A stretch of DNA of 64,000 nucleotides from Syngnathus acus (taxonomy: Eukaryota; Chordata; Actinopteri; Syngnathiformes; Syngnathidae): contig NC_051103.1 in NCBI RefSeq assembly GCF_901709675.1, positions 47,501-111,500 of the forward strand, written 5' to 3'. Position 1 is the first letter of the stretch. The number at the start of each line of letters is the position of its first letter. The position numbers and the translations under genes are program-made. Under the pieces are notes generated by a model. The model was not told the origin of the DNA. It saw only the letters and a list, made by a program, of their open reading frames with translations, and searched no databases. This document shows positions 41,537 to 54,286 of the stretch, piece by piece.

Positions 41537-44500
41537 GTTTATGTTTTATAAGCATTTTTTGTTTTATTGCTTAAATCGCATTTTCTCGACGAGCTGAGCA
41601 CGTTTTCTGGATGGTGCCTCTCCCGTCACTCTGGTTAGGTTGGCATAGTAAAAAGTGCTCTTGGGGGCTTCAGAGTGCCCAGTTTATCACTGCGCATGCA
41701 GAAATGACCACCTGCAACGTTTGGTTTATGTTTTATAAGCATTTTTAGTTTTATTGCTTAAATCGCATTTTCTCGATGAGCTGAGCACGTTTTCTGGATG
41801 GTGCCTCTCCCGTCACTCTGGTTAGGTTGGCAAAGTAAAAAGCGCTCTTGGGTGCTTCAGAGTGCCGAGTTTATCACTGCACATGAAGAAATGACCACCT
41901 GCAACGTTTGGTTTATGTTTTATGAGCATTTTTAATTGTATTGCTTAGAGCGCATTTTCTCGACGAGCTGAGCACTATTTCTAGTAAAAAAGCGCTCTTG
42001 GGTGCTTCAGAGTGCCGAGTTTATCACTGCACATAAAGAAATGACCACCTGCAACGTTTGGTTTATGTTTTATAAGCATTTTTATTTTATTGCTTAAATC
42101 GCATTTTCTCGACGAGCTGAGCACGTTTTCTGGATGGTGCCTCTCCCGTCACTCTGGTTAGGTTGGCATAGTAAAAAGCGCTCTTGGGGGCTTCAGAGTG
42201 CCGAGTTTATCACTGCGCATGAAGAAATGACCACCTGCAACGTTTGGTTTATGTTTTATAAGCATTTTTAGTTTTATTGCTTAAATCGCATTTTCTCGAC
42301 GAGCTGAGCACGTTTTCTGGATGGTGCCTCTCCCGTCACTCTGGTTAGGTTGGCAAAGTAAAAAGCGCTCTTGGGTGCTTCAGAGTGCCGAGTTTATCAC
42401 TGCACATAAAGAAATGACCACCTGCAACGTTTGGTTTATGTTTTATGAGCATTTTTAATTGTATTGCTTAGAGCGCATTTTCTCGACGAGCTGAGCACTA
42501 TTTCTAGTAAAAAGCGCTCTTGGGTGCTTCAGAGTGCCGGGTTTATCACTGCGCATGCAGAAATGACCACCTGCAACGTTTGGTTTATGTTTTATAAGCA
42601 TTTTTTGTTTTATTGCTTAAATCGCATTTTCTCGACGAGCTGAGCACGTTTTCTGGATGGTGCCTCTCCCGTCACTCTGGTTAGGTTGGCATAGTAAAAA
42701 GTGCTCTTGGGGGCTTCAGAGTGCCCAGTTTATCACTGCGCATGCAGAAATGACCACCTGCAACGTTTGGTTTATGTTTTATAAGCATTTTTAGTTTTAT
42801 TGATTAAATCGCATTTTCTCGACGAGCTGAGCACGTTTTCTGGATGGTGCCTCTCCCGTCACTCTGGTTAGGTTGGCAAAGTAAAAAGCGCTCTTGGGTG
42901 CTTCAGAGTGCCGAGTTTATCACTGCACATGAAGAAATGACCACCTGCAACGTTTGGTTTATGTTTTATGAGCATTTTTAATTGTATTGCTTAGAGCGCA
43001 TTTTCTCGACGAGCTGAGCACGTATTTCTAGTAAAAAGCGCTCTTGGGTGCTTCAGAGTGCCGAGTTTATCACTGCGCATGAAGAAATGACCACCTGCAA
43101 CGTTTGGTTTATGTTTTATAAGCATTTTTTATTTTATTGCTTAAATCGCATTTTCTCGACGAGCTGAGCACGTTTTCTGGATGGTGGCTCTCCCGTCACT
43201 CTGGTTAGGTTGGCATAGTAAAAAGCGCTCTTGGGGGCTTGAGAGTGCCGAGTTTATCACTGCGCATGAAGAAATGACCACCTGCAACGTTTGGTTTATG
43301 TTTTATAAGCATTTTTAGTTTTATTGCTTAAATCGCAATTTCTCGAAGAGCTGAGCACGTTTTCTGGATGGTGCCTCTCCCGTCACTCTGGTTAGGTTGG
43401 CAAAGTAAAAAGTGCTCTTGGGTGCTTCAGAGTGCCGAGTTTATCACTGCGCATGCAGAAATGACCACCTGCAACGTTTGGTTTATGTTTTATAAGCATT
43501 TTTTGTTTTATTGCTTAAATCGCATTTTCTCGACGAGCTGAGCACGTTTTCTGGATGGTGCCTCTCCCGTCACTCTGGTTAGGTTGGCGTAGTAAAAAGT
43601 GCTCTTGGGGGCTTCAGAGTGCCCAGTTTATCACTGCGCATGCAGAAATGACCACCTGCAACGTTTGGTTTATGTTTTATAAGCATTTTTAATTTTATTG
43701 CTTAAATCGCATTTTCTCGATGAGCTGAGCACGTTTTCTGGATGGTGCCTCTCCCGTCACTCTGGTTAGGTTGGCAAAGTAAAAAGCGCTCTTGGGTGCT
43801 TCAGAGTGCCGAGTTTATCACTGCACATGAAGAAATGACCACCTGCAACGTTTGGTTTATGTTTTATGAGCATTTTTAATTGTATTGCTTAGAGCGCATT
43901 TTCTCGACGAGCTGAGCACGTTTTCTGGTTAAAAGCGCTCTTGGGTGCTTCAGAGTGCCGGGTTTATCACTGCGCATGAAGAAATGACCACCTGCAACGT
44001 TTGGTTTATGTTTTATAAGCATTTTTAGTTTTATTGCTTAAATCGCATTTTCTCGACGAGCTGAGCACGTTTTCTGGATGGTGCCTCTCCCGTCACTCTG
44101 GTTAGGTTGGCAAAGTAAAAAGTGCTGTTGGGTGCTTCAGAGTGCCGAGTTTATCACTGCACATGCAGAAATGACCACCTGCAACGTTTGGTTTATGTTT
44201 TATAAGCATTAATTGTATTGCTTAGAGCGCATTTTCTCGACGAGCTGAGCACGTTTTCTAGTAAAAAGCGCTCTTGGGTGCTTCAGAGTGCCGAGTTTAT
44301 CACTGCGCATGCAGAAATGACCACCTGCAACGTTTGGTTTATGTTTTATAAGCATTTTTTGTTTTATTGCTTAAATCGCATTTTCTCGACGAGCTGAGCA
44401 CGTTTTCTGGATGGTGCCTCTCCCGTCACTCTGGTTAGGTTGGCATAGTAAAAAGTGCTCTTGGGGGCTTCAGAGTGCCCAGTTTATCACTGCGCATGCA

Positions 44501-47500
44501 GAAATGACCACCTGCAACGTTTGGTTTATGTTTTATAAGCATTTTTAGTTTTATTGCTTAAATCGCATTTTCTCGATGAGCTGAGCACGTTTTCTGGATG
44601 GTGCCTCTCCCGTCACTCTGGTTAGATTGGCAAAGTAAAAAGCGCTCTTGGGTGCTTCAGAGTGCCGAGTTTATCACTGCACATGAAGAAATGACCACCT
44701 GCAACGTTTGGTTTATGTTTTATGAGCATTTTTAATTGTATTGCTTAGAGCGCATTTTCTCGACGAGCTGAGCACGTTTTCTACTTAAAAGCGCTCTTGG
44801 GTGCTTCAGAGTGCCGAGTTTATCAATGCGCATGAAGAAATGACCACCTGCAACGTTTGGTTTATGTTTTATAAGCATTTTTAATTTTATTGCTTAAATC
44901 GCATTTTCTCGACGAGCTGAGCACGTTTTCTGGATGGTGCCTCTCCCGTCACTCTGGTTAGGTTGGCATAGTAAAAAGTGCTCTTGGGGGCTTCAGAGTG
45001 CCCAGTTTATCACTGCGCATGCAGAAATGACCACCTGCAACGTTTGGTTTATGTTTTATAAGCATTTTTAGTTTTATTGCTTAAATCGCATTTTCTCGAC
45101 GAGCTGAGCACGTTTTCTGGATGGTGCCTCTCCCGTCACTCTGGTTAGGTTGGCAAAGTAAAAAGCGCTCTTGGGTGCTTCAGAGTGCCGAGTTTATCAC
45201 TGCACATGAAGAAATGACCACCTGCAACGTTTGGTTTATGTTTTATGAGCATTTTTAATTGTATTGCTTAGAGCGCATTTTCTCGACGAGCTGAGCACGT
45301 ATTTCTAGTAAAAAGCGCTCTTGGGTGCTTCAGAGTGCCGAGTTTATCACTGCGCATGAAGAAATGACCACCTGCAACGTTTGGTTTATGTTTTATAAGC
45401 ATTTTTATTTTATTGCTTAAATCGCATTTTCTCGACGAGCTGAGCACGTTTTCTGGATGGTGCCTCTCCCGTCACTCTGGTTAGGTTGGCATAGTAAAAA
45501 GCGCTCTTGGGGGCTTCAGAGTGCCCGAGTTTATCACTGCGCATGCAGAAATGACCACCTGCAACGTTTGGTTTATGTTTTATAAGCATTTTTAGTTTTA
45601 TTGCTTAAATCGCATTTTCTCGACGAGCTGAGCACGTTTTCTGGATGGTGCCTCTCCCGTCACTCTGGTTAGGTTGGCAAAGTAAAAAGCGCTCTTGGGT
45701 GCTTCAGAGTGCCGAGTTTATCACTGCACATGAAGAAATGACCACCTGCAACGTTTGGTTTATGTTTTATAAGCATTTTTAATTGTATTGCTTAGAGCGC
45801 ATTTTCTCGACGAGCTGAGCACGTATTTCTAGTAAAAAGCGCTCTTGGGTGCTTCAGAGTGCCGAGTTTATCACTGCGCATGCAGAAATGACCACCTGCA
45901 ACGTTTGGTTTATGTTTTATAAGCATTTTTTGTTTTATTGCTTAAATCGCATTTTCTCGACGAGCTGAGCACGTTTTCTGGATGGTGCCTCTCCCGTCAC
46001 TCTGGTTAGGTTGGCATAGTAAAAAGTGCTCTTGGGGGCTTCAGAGTGCCCAGTTTATCACTGCGCATGCAGAAATGACCACCTGCAACGTTTGGTTTAT
46101 GTTTTATAAGCATTTTTAGTTTTATTGCTTAAATCGCATTTTCTCGACGAGCTGAGCACGTTTTCTGGATGGTGCCTCTCCCGTCACTCTGGTTAGGTTG
46201 GCAAAGTAAAAAGCGCTCTTGGGTGCTTCAGAGTGCCGAGTTTATCACTGCACATGAAGAAATGACCACCTGCAACGTTTGGTTTATGTTTTATGAGCAT
46301 TTTTAATTGTATTGCTTAGAGCGCATTTTCTCGACGAGCTGAGCACTATTTCTAGTTAAAAGCGCTCTTGGGTGCTTCAGAGTGCCGAGTTTATCACTGC
46401 GCATGCAGAAATGACCACCTGCAACGTTTGGTTTATGTTTTATAAGCATTTTTCAGTTTTATTGCTTAAATCGCATTTTCTCGACGAGCTGAGCACGTTT
46501 TCTGGATGGTGCCTCTCCCGTCACTCTGGTTAGGTTGGCATAGTAAAAAGTGCTCTTGGGGGCTTCAGAGTGCCCAGTTTATCACTGCGCATGCAGAAAT
46601 GACCACCTGCAACGTTTGGTTTATGTTTTATAAGCATTTTTAGTTTTATTGCTTAAATCGCATTGTCTCGACGAGCTGAGCACGTTTTCTGGATGGTGCC
46701 TCTCCCGTCACTCTGGTTAGGTTGGCAAAGTAAAAAGCGCTCTTGGGTGCTTCAGAGTGCCGAGTTTATCACTGCGCATAAGAAATGACCACCTGCAACG
46801 TTTGGTTTATGTTTTATAAGCATTTTTAATTGTATTGCTTAGAGCGCATTTTCTCGACGAGCTGAGCACGTTTTCTAGTAAAAAGCGCTCTTGGGTGCTT
46901 CAGAGTGCCGAGTTTATCACTGCGCATGCAGAAATGACCACCTGCAACGTTTGGTTTATGTTTTATAAGCATTTTTAATTTTATTGCTTAGATCGCATTT
47001 TCTCGACGAGCTGAGCACGTTTTCTGGATGGTGCCTCTCCCGTCACTCTGCTTAGGTTGGCATAGTAAAAAGCGTTCTTGGTTGCTTCAGAGTGCCGAGT
47101 TTATCACTGCGCATGAAGAAATGACCACCTGCAACGTTTGGTTTATGTTTTATAAGCATTTTTAGTTTTATTGCTTAAATCGCATTTTCTCGACGAGCTG
47201 AGCACGTTTTCTGGATGGTGCCTCTCCCGTCACTCTGGTTAGGTTGGCATAGTAAAAAGTGCTCTTGGGGGCTTCAGAGTGCCCAGTTTATCACTGCGCA
47301 TGCAGAAATGACCACCTGCAACGTTTGGTTTATGTTTTATAAGCATTTTTAGTTTTATTGCTTAAATCGCATTTTCTCGACGAGCTGAGCACGTTTTCTG
47401 GATGGTGCCTCTCCCGTCACTCTGGTTAGGTTGGCAAAGTAAAAAGCGCTCTTGGGTGCTTCAGAGTGCCGAGTTTATCACTGCACATAAAGAAATGACC

Positions 47501-50500
47501 ACCTGCAACGTTTGGTTTATGTTTTATGAGCATTTTTAATTGTATTGCTTAGAGCGCATTTTCTCGACGAGCTGAGCACTATTTCTAGTAAAAAGCGCTC
47601 TTGGGTGCTTCAGAGTGCCGGGTTTATCACTGCGCATGCAGAAATGACCACCTGCAACGTGTGGTTTATGTTTTATAAGCATTTTTAGTTTTATTGCTTA
47701 AATCGCATTTTCTCGACGAGCTGAGCACGTTTTCTGGATGGTGCCTCTCCCGTCACTCTGGTTAGGTTGGCATAGTAAAAAGCGCTCTTGGGGGCTTCAG
47801 AGTGCCGAGTTTATCACTGCGCATGAAGAAATGACCACCTGCAACGTTTGGTTTATGTTTTATAAGCATTTTTAGTTTTATTGCTTAAATCGCATTTTCT
47901 CGACGAGCTGAGCACGTTTTCTGGATGGTGGCTCTCCCGTCAGTCTGGTTAGGTTGGCATAGTAAAAAGTGCTCTTGGGGGCTTCAGAGTGCCGAGTTTA
48001 TCACTGCGCATGCAGAAATGACCACCTGCAACGTTTGGTTTATGTTTTATAAGCATTTTTAATTTTATTGCTTAGATCGCATTTTCTCGACGAGCTGAGC
48101 ACGTTTTCTGGATGGTGCCTCTCCCGTCACTCTGGTTAGGTTGGCATAGTAAAAAGCGCTCTTGGGGGCTTCAGAGTGCCGAGTTTATCACTGCGCATGA
48201 AGAAATGACCACCTGCAACGTTTGGTTTATGTTTTATAAGCATTTTTAGTTTTATTGCTTAAATCGCATTTTCTCGACGAGCTGAGCACGTTTTCTGGAT
48301 GGTGCCTCTCCCGTCACTCTGGTTAGGTTGGCATAGTAAAAAGTGCTCTTGGGGGCTTCAGAGTGCCCAGTTTATCACTGCGCATGCAGAAATGACCACC
48401 TGCAACGTTTGGTTTATGTTTTATAAGCATTTTTAGTTTTATTGCTTAAATCGCATTTTCTCGACGAGCTGAGCACGTTTTCTGGATGGTGCCTCTCCCG
48501 TCATTCTGGTTAGGTTGGCAAAGTAAAAAGCGCTCTTGGGTGCTTCAGAGTGCCGAGTTTATCACTGCACATGAAGAAATGACCACCTGCAACGTTTGGT
48601 TTATGTTTTATGACCATTTTTAATTGTATTGCTTCGAGCGCATTTTCTCGACGAGCTGAGCACGTTTTCTAGTAAAAAGCGCTCTTGGGTTCTTCAGAGT
48701 GCCGAGTTTATCACTGCGCATGAAGAAATGACCACCTGCAACGTTTGGTTTATGTTTTATAAGCATTTTTTATTTTATTGCTTAAATCGCATTTTCTCGA
48801 CGAGCTGAGCACGTTTTCTGGATGGTGCCTCTCCCGTCATTCTGGTTAGGTTGGCAAAGTAAAAAGCGCTCTTGGGTGCTTCAGAGTGCCGAGTTTATCA
48901 CTGCACATGAAGAAATGACCACCTGCAACGTTTGGTTTATGTTTTATGACCATTTTTAATTGTATTGCTTCGAGCGCATTTTCTCGACGAGCTGAGCACG
49001 TTTTCTAGTAAAAAGCGCTCTTGGGTGCTTCAGAGTGCCGAGTTTATCACTGCGCATGAAGAAATGACCACCTGCAACGTTTGGTTTATGTTTTATCAGC
49101 TTTTTTAATTTTATTGCTTAAATCGCATTTTCTCGACGAGCTGAGCACGTTTTATGGATGGTGGCTTTCCCGTCACTCTGGTTAGGTTGGCATAGTAAAA
49201 AGTGCTCTTGGGGGCTTCAGAGTGCCCAGTTTATCACTGCGCATGCAGAAATGTCCACCTGCAACGTTTGGTTTATGTTTTATAAGCATTTTTAATTGTA
49301 TTGCTTAGATCGCATTTTCTCGACGAGCTGAGCACGTTTTCTAGTAAAAAGCGCTCTTGGGTGCTTCAGAGTGCCGAGTTTATCACTGCGCATGAAGAAA
49401 TGACCACCTGCAACGTTTGGTTTATGTTTTATAAGCATTTTTAATTGTATTGCTTAAATCGCATTTTCTCGACGAGCTGAGCACGTTTTCTGGATGGTGC
49501 CTCTCCCGTCACTCTGGTTAGGTTGGCAAAGTAAAAAGTGCTCTTGGGGGCTTCAGAGTGCCGAGTTTATCACTGCGCATGCAGAAATGACCACCTGCAA
49601 CGTTTGGTTTATGTTTTATAAGCGTTTTTAATTGTATTGCTTAGATCGCATTTTCTCGACGAGCTGAGCACGTTTTCTGGATGGTGCCACTCCCGTCACT
49701 CTGGTTAGGTTGCCATAGTAAAAAGCGCTCTTGGGGGCTTCAGAGTGCCGACTTTATCACTGCGCATGAATAAATGACCACCTGCAACGTTTGGTTTATG
49801 TTTTATAAGCATTTTTAGTTTTATTGCTTAAATCGCATTTTCTCGACGAGCTGAGCACGTTTTCTGGATGGTGCCTCTCCCGTCACTCTGGTTAGGTTGG
49901 CATAGTAAAAAGCGCTCTTGGGGGCTTCAGAGTGCCCAGTTTATCTACTGCGCATGCAGAAATGACCACCTGCAACGTTTGGTTTATGTTTTATAAGCAT
50001 TTTTAGTTTTATTGCTTAAATCGCATTTTCTCGACGAGCTGAGCACGTTTTCTGGATGGTGCCTCTCCCGTCACTCTGGTTAGGTTGGCAAAGTAAAAAG
50101 CGCTCTTGGGTGCTTCAGAGTGCCGAGTTTATCACTGCACATAAAGAAATGACCACCTGCAACGTTTGGTTTATGTTTTATGAGCATTTTTAATTGTATT
50201 GCTTAGAGCGCATTTTCTCGACGAGCTGAGCACTATTTCTAGTAAAAAGCGCTCTTGGGTGCTTCAGAGTGCCGAGTTTATCACTGCGCATGAAGAAATG
50301 ACCACCTGCAACGTTTGGTTTATGTTTTATAAGCATTTTTAATTTTATTGCTTAAATCGCATTTTCTCGACGAGCTGAGCACGTTTTTTGGATGGTGGCT
50401 CTCCCGTCACTCTGGTTAGGTTGGCATAGTAAAAAGCGCTCTTGGGGGCTTCAGAGTGCCGAGTTTATCACTGCGCATGAAGAAATGACCACCTGCAACG

Positions 50501-51520
50501 TTTGGTTTATGTTTTATAAGCATTTTTAGTTGTATTGCTTAAATCGCATTTTCTCGACGAGCTGAGCACGTTTTCTGGATGGTGCCTCTCCCGTCACTCT
50601 GGTTAGATTGGCATAGTAAAAAGCGCTCTTGGGGGCTTCAGAGTGCCGAGTTTATCACTGGGCATGAAGAAATGACCACCTGCAACGTTTGGTTTATGTT
50701 TTATAAGCATTTTTAGTTTTATTGCTTAAATCGCATTTTCTCGACGAGCTGAGCACATTTTCTGGATGGTGGCTCTCCCGTCACTCTGGTTAGGTTGGCA
50801 TAGTAAAAAGCGCTCTTGGGGGCTTCAGAGTGCCGAGTTTATCACTGCGCATGAAGAAATGACCACCTGCAACGTTTGGTTTATGTTTTATAAGCATTTT
50901 TAGTTTTATTGCTTAAATCGCATTTTCTCGACGAGCTGAGCACGTTTTCTGGATGGTGCCTCTCCCGTCACTCTGGTTAGGTTGGCATAGTAAAAAGTGC
51001 TCTTGGGGGCTTCAGAGTGCCGAGTTTATCACTGCGCTTGAAGAAATGACCACCTGCAACGTTTGGTTTATGTTTTATAAGCATTTTTAGTTTTATTGCT
51101 TAAATCGCATTTTCTCGACGAGCTGAGCACATTTTCTGGATGGTGGCTCTCCCGTCACTCTGGTTAGGTTGGCATAGTAAAAAGCGCTCTTGGGGGCTTC
51201 AGAGTGCCGAGTTTATCACTGCGCATGAAGAAATGACCACCTGCAACGTTTGGTTTATGTTTTATAAGCATTTTTAGTTTTATTGCTTAAATCGCATTTT
51301 CTCGACGAGCTGAGCACGTTTTCTGGATGGTGCCTCTCCCGTCACTCTGGTTAGGTTGGCATAGTAAAAAGTGCTCTTGGGGGCTTCAGAGTGCCGAGTT
51401 TATCACTGCGCTTGAAGAAATGACCACCTGCAACGTTTGGTTTATGTTTTATAAGCATTTTTAGTTTTATTGCTTAAATCGCATTTTCTCGACGAGCTGA
51501 GCACGTTTTCTGGATGGTGG
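41537..51520. repeat. Satellite array block 4
   Basis: Roughly 58 monomers. Here a three-monomer order (long-long-short, about 518 bp) is common, for example between the CACAT-marked short monomers at about 42405, 42925, 45207, 45725 and 46251. A private short-monomer variant with GAGCACTATTTCTAG (about 41970, 42495, 46340, 47575, 50230) points to local amplification. The last monomers (50600-51480) are nearly all long, with a duplicated two-monomer unit marked GCGCTTGAAG at about 51035 and 51410. The block stops at GGATGGTGG where the Gypsy LTR begins. Confidence 0.94.
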
Positions 51521-51650
51521 TGTTAGGGATGTGATGCTGTGTTGTGTGACGTCATGAGGCGAGCCGCGGGAGTTGAATACAGAGAGTGACTGGAACAACA
51601 ACTGTCGTCTTGGGTCTCATTCATATCAATACATATATTACGCACAAACA
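51521..51650 (+). repeat. Gypsy 5' LTR, 130 bp
   Basis: Begins TGTTAGGGATG and ends CGCACAAACA directly before the primer site TGGTGTCAGAAGTG (51651-51664). This primer sequence matches the 3' end of tRNA-Leu over about 14 nt. The LTR is unusually short but has the expected TG/CA ends. No second copy was seen to confirm it. Confidence 0.7.
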
Positions 51651-51808
51651 TGGTGTCAGAAGTGACTGGACCCGACCACGGTTCGGCGGGACGGCGCTGT
51701 GCTTCACTGCGGGGCCAGTGAAAGACGGTGAGGAGGGACAGACGGACAGAAGGCAAAGACGAGCGAAACGGCGGTTAGCGACCTGCTAGGCTAACGACAC
51801 CACCCGCC

Positions 51809-54286
51809 ATGGCGACGAATATACCACCACCGGAGGAGATGAAGATGAGCGGCGACCTGGCAAGCAATTGGGACAATTTCAGAGGGGAATTTGAAGACTA
51901 TTTACTGGCAACGGGGTTATCAGAGAAAAAGCAACCAGTCCAAGCAGCAACCCTACGGAGAGTAATGGGTAATGAATGTCGTCACATTTACAAGCATAAC
52001 TTGGGTCTCACGGTGGACCAAGGGAAGGATGTTAAAGTTATTCTTGATGCTTTGGAGGAGTACTTCAAACCAGCTAGAAACGTCATATTTGAGAGATTTG
52101 TTTTTGGAATCTGCAAGCAAGATGAAGGGGAGTCCACTGATGTGTTCGTAACGAAACTGAGGGAGAAAGCTGCTTCATGTGAGTATGGACAACTCAAAGA
52201 GGACTTGATCAGAGACAGACTGGTGCTGGGTGTGAGTGATGAAAGTGTGCGCCGCCGGCTGCTCAGACAAAAAGATCTCACACTGGCATCGGCCATAGAC
52301 ATATGCAGAACGGCGGAGATGACAGACACGAGGATACAAGCGATCATGCAGGACAGGCCTCCGGAGACAGTGCACACAATGGATGGCCCGCGGCCACGTC
52401 CCCCGCCCAGGCAGGAGCGTCCGGACAGAATTCGACATCAGACACCTAACACATATGACAGCTCTATGTGCAGATTCTGCGGCAACACGCACAGGCGTGG
52501 GCGTGATTTTTGCCCAGCCTTTAGAAAGAACTGTAGGAGCTGTGGGACCGCAAATCATTTTGCCAAGGTTTGCATGAAGAGGGGCCAAGCCACAAGACAG
52601 CTACACGCGGCAGACGGTGAAGTACCCGAGGACATGGACAGGTCTGACATGGAAGCACACATTTACACAGCGGAGAGCATAGGGGCAGTTCAGGGGCGAG
52701 GGAAGAAATGGTTTGTTAACTTGAAAATGCATGGTGGGTTTCAGAGGTGCCAGATAGATTCGGGGGCCACATGTGATGTCATGAGCATAAAAGACATGAG
52801 AAGACTTGACCCTGGGGCAAAGCTACTACCTAGCCAGACCAGGCTAGTATTGTATTCAGGCCAATCCATGCAATCCGCGGGCATATTCCGCACAAAGTGC
52901 GTAGTGAGGGGCAGAGTACACAGGCTACGGTTCGAAATAGTGAGAAGTGGGCAGAGACCTATGTTGTCAGGCGAAACGAGTCTGCGGCTAGGATTGGTGC
53001 ACTTCACCATCCCAGAAGAACTTCTTATGGTGAGACACAGCAGCTCAGGGCCATTAACCAGACAACATCTTGGACAGACGTACGCAGATGTTTTCAACGA
53101 TCCAGTTGAGTCACTCCCAGGGGATGTTCATTTTGTGCTAGATAGTAATGTACCCCCGGTGCAGGCTTCCCCACGCAACGTCCCGGTGGCCTTCAGGGAG
53201 GCAGTCAAGGCCCAGTTAGATAGGTATGAGGCTGATGGCCACCTAACGTCAGTGTCTGAGCCTACTGAGTGGATTAGCAACATGGTGATTGTCAGGCAGG
53301 CAGAAAAGTTGAGAATTTGCATAGATCCCAAGTCATTAAATCAGGCTCTAAAGAGGTCCCACTACATTATGCCAACACTTGAAGATGTGTTGCACAAGCT
53401 GCCCAGGGCCCGCATCTTTACACTAGTAGATGCAAGAGATGCCTTTCTACAGTGCAGATTAGACGAAGAGAGCAGTTACACCACCACGTTCTGGACGCCG
53501 TGGGGCAGGAAGCGGTGGTTAAAGCTGCCGTTTGGAGTGTCTGTGGCCCCAGAGATTTACCAGAGAAAGCAGCATGAGCTACTGGCAGGGTTAGATGGGG
53601 TGGAACCTATAGCAGATGACATATTGATTGTGGGGTGTGGGGGGACAGATGAGATAGCCACACGGGACCATGATGCAAAGCTGTTAGCGCTCACGCAAAG
53701 ATGCAGGGAGGTAAAGCTAACACTGAGTTTAAAGAAACTAGTGTTCAGGGTCAGAGAGGTCAACTTTCACGGACACATCCTATCAGCGGAGGGCCTTAGA
53801 GCAGACCCGGAGAAAATCAGAGCGGTCCGGGACATGCCACACCCCGAGGACGCCAAGGCCGTGCAGCGATTCATTGGGTTTGTGACCTACCTCGCAAGGT
53901 TCATGCCACGCCTCTCTGAGGTGTGTGAGCCACTACGGAGATTGTTGGACAAAGATGTCCCATGGCATTGGCTGCCAAAACACGACGCAGCGGTCGAGGA
54001 GATTAAGCGACTCGTCACGTCGGCCCCGATCCTGCGATACTACGATGTGACCAAGCCAGTCACCATACAGAGTGACGCGAGTCAGAAGGGACTTGGCTGT
54101 TGCCTGCTGCATGAGAATCAGCCGGTAAGCTTTGCTTCGCGGGCACTTACTCAGACGGCGCGGAACTATGCACAAATCGAGAAGGAATGTCTGAGCATAG
54201 TGTTCGCGTGTCAGCGATTTCATTACTATTTGTATGGGCGGGGGGAGATCACAGCGGAAACCGACCACAAGCCACTCATAATCTGA
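51809..54286 (+). CDS. gag-pol: Gypsy gag-pol polyprotein, open but integrase-less
   Basis: A single 825-residue frame with no break. Residues 1-200 are a Gag-like helical region. Two Cys-rich knuckles follow (CRFCGNTHRRGRDFC at 221 and CRSCGTANHFAKVC at 242). The aspartic protease is at about 310-400 with DSGAT (Asp317). The reverse transcriptase is at about 440-650: LRICIDPKSLNQAL, FTLVDARDAFLQ (Asp541), LPFGVSVAPEIYQ and IADDILIVG (Asp603-604). RNase H starts with TIQSDASQKGLG and the frame ends at AETDHKPLII followed by TGA. Normal members continue into a zinc-binding and catalytic integrase, which is lost. Gag and Pol share one frame without a stop, as in some Gypsy clades. The ATG at 51809 has a GCCATGG context. 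Confidence 0.88.
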   Translation: MATNIPPPEEMKMSGDLASNWDNFRGEFEDYLLATGLSEKKQPVQAATLRRVMGNECRHIYKHNLGLTVDQGKDVKVILDALEEYFKPARNVIFERFVFGICKQDEGESTDVFVTKLREKAASCEYGQLKEDLIRDRLVLGVSDESVRRRLLRQKDLTLASAIDICRTAEMTDTRIQAIMQDRPPETVHTMDGPRPRPPPRQERPDRIRHQTPNTYDSSMCRFCGNTHRRGRDFCPAFRKNCRSCGTANHFAKVCMKRGQATRQLHAADGEVPEDMDRSDMEAHIYTAESIGAVQGRGKKWFVNLKMHGGFQRCQIDSGATCDVMSIKDMRRLDPGAKLLPSQTRLVLYSGQSMQSAGIFRTKCVVRGRVHRLRFEIVRSGQRPMLSGETSLRLGLVHFTIPEELLMVRHSSSGPLTRQHLGQTYADVFNDPVESLPGDVHFVLDSNVPPVQASPRNVPVAFREAVKAQLDRYEADGHLTSVSEPTEWISNMVIVRQAEKLRICIDPKSLNQALKRSHYIMPTLEDVLHKLPRARIFTLVDARDAFLQCRLDEESSYTTTFWTPWGRKRWLKLPFGVSVAPEIYQRKQHELLAGLDGVEPIADDILIVGCGGTDEIATRDHDAKLLALTQRCREVKLTLSLKKLVFRVREVNFHGHILSAEGLRADPEKIRAVRDMPHPEDAKAVQRFIGFVTYLARFMPRLSEVCEPLRRLLDKDVPWHWLPKHDAAVEEIKRLVTSAPILRYYDVTKPVTIQSDASQKGLGCCLLHENQPVSFASRALTQTARNYAQIEKECLSIVFACQRFHYYLYGRGEITAETDHKPLII

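Larger units (their letters stand above)
51521..54286 (+). mobile_element. Ty3/Gypsy element, 3'-truncated, at the satellite edge
   Basis: A 5' LTR, primer site and an open gag-pol that stops inside RNase H. No integrase and no matching 3' LTR were found before the LINE tail at 54998. The left end enters the satellite at GGATGGTGG|TGTTAGGG, and no satellite occurs to the right, so the element or its truncation point marks the array boundary. Confidence 0.85.

Noticed and set aside
4303-51520. CRISPR-like direct repeat array
   Set aside because: The whole 146-187-bp unit is conserved with no unique spacers, and the context is a vertebrate genome.
4303-51520. CENP-B box in the satellite
   Set aside because: No TTCG....A..CGGG match found by eye on either strand of the consensus monomer, so no centromere claim is made on that basis.
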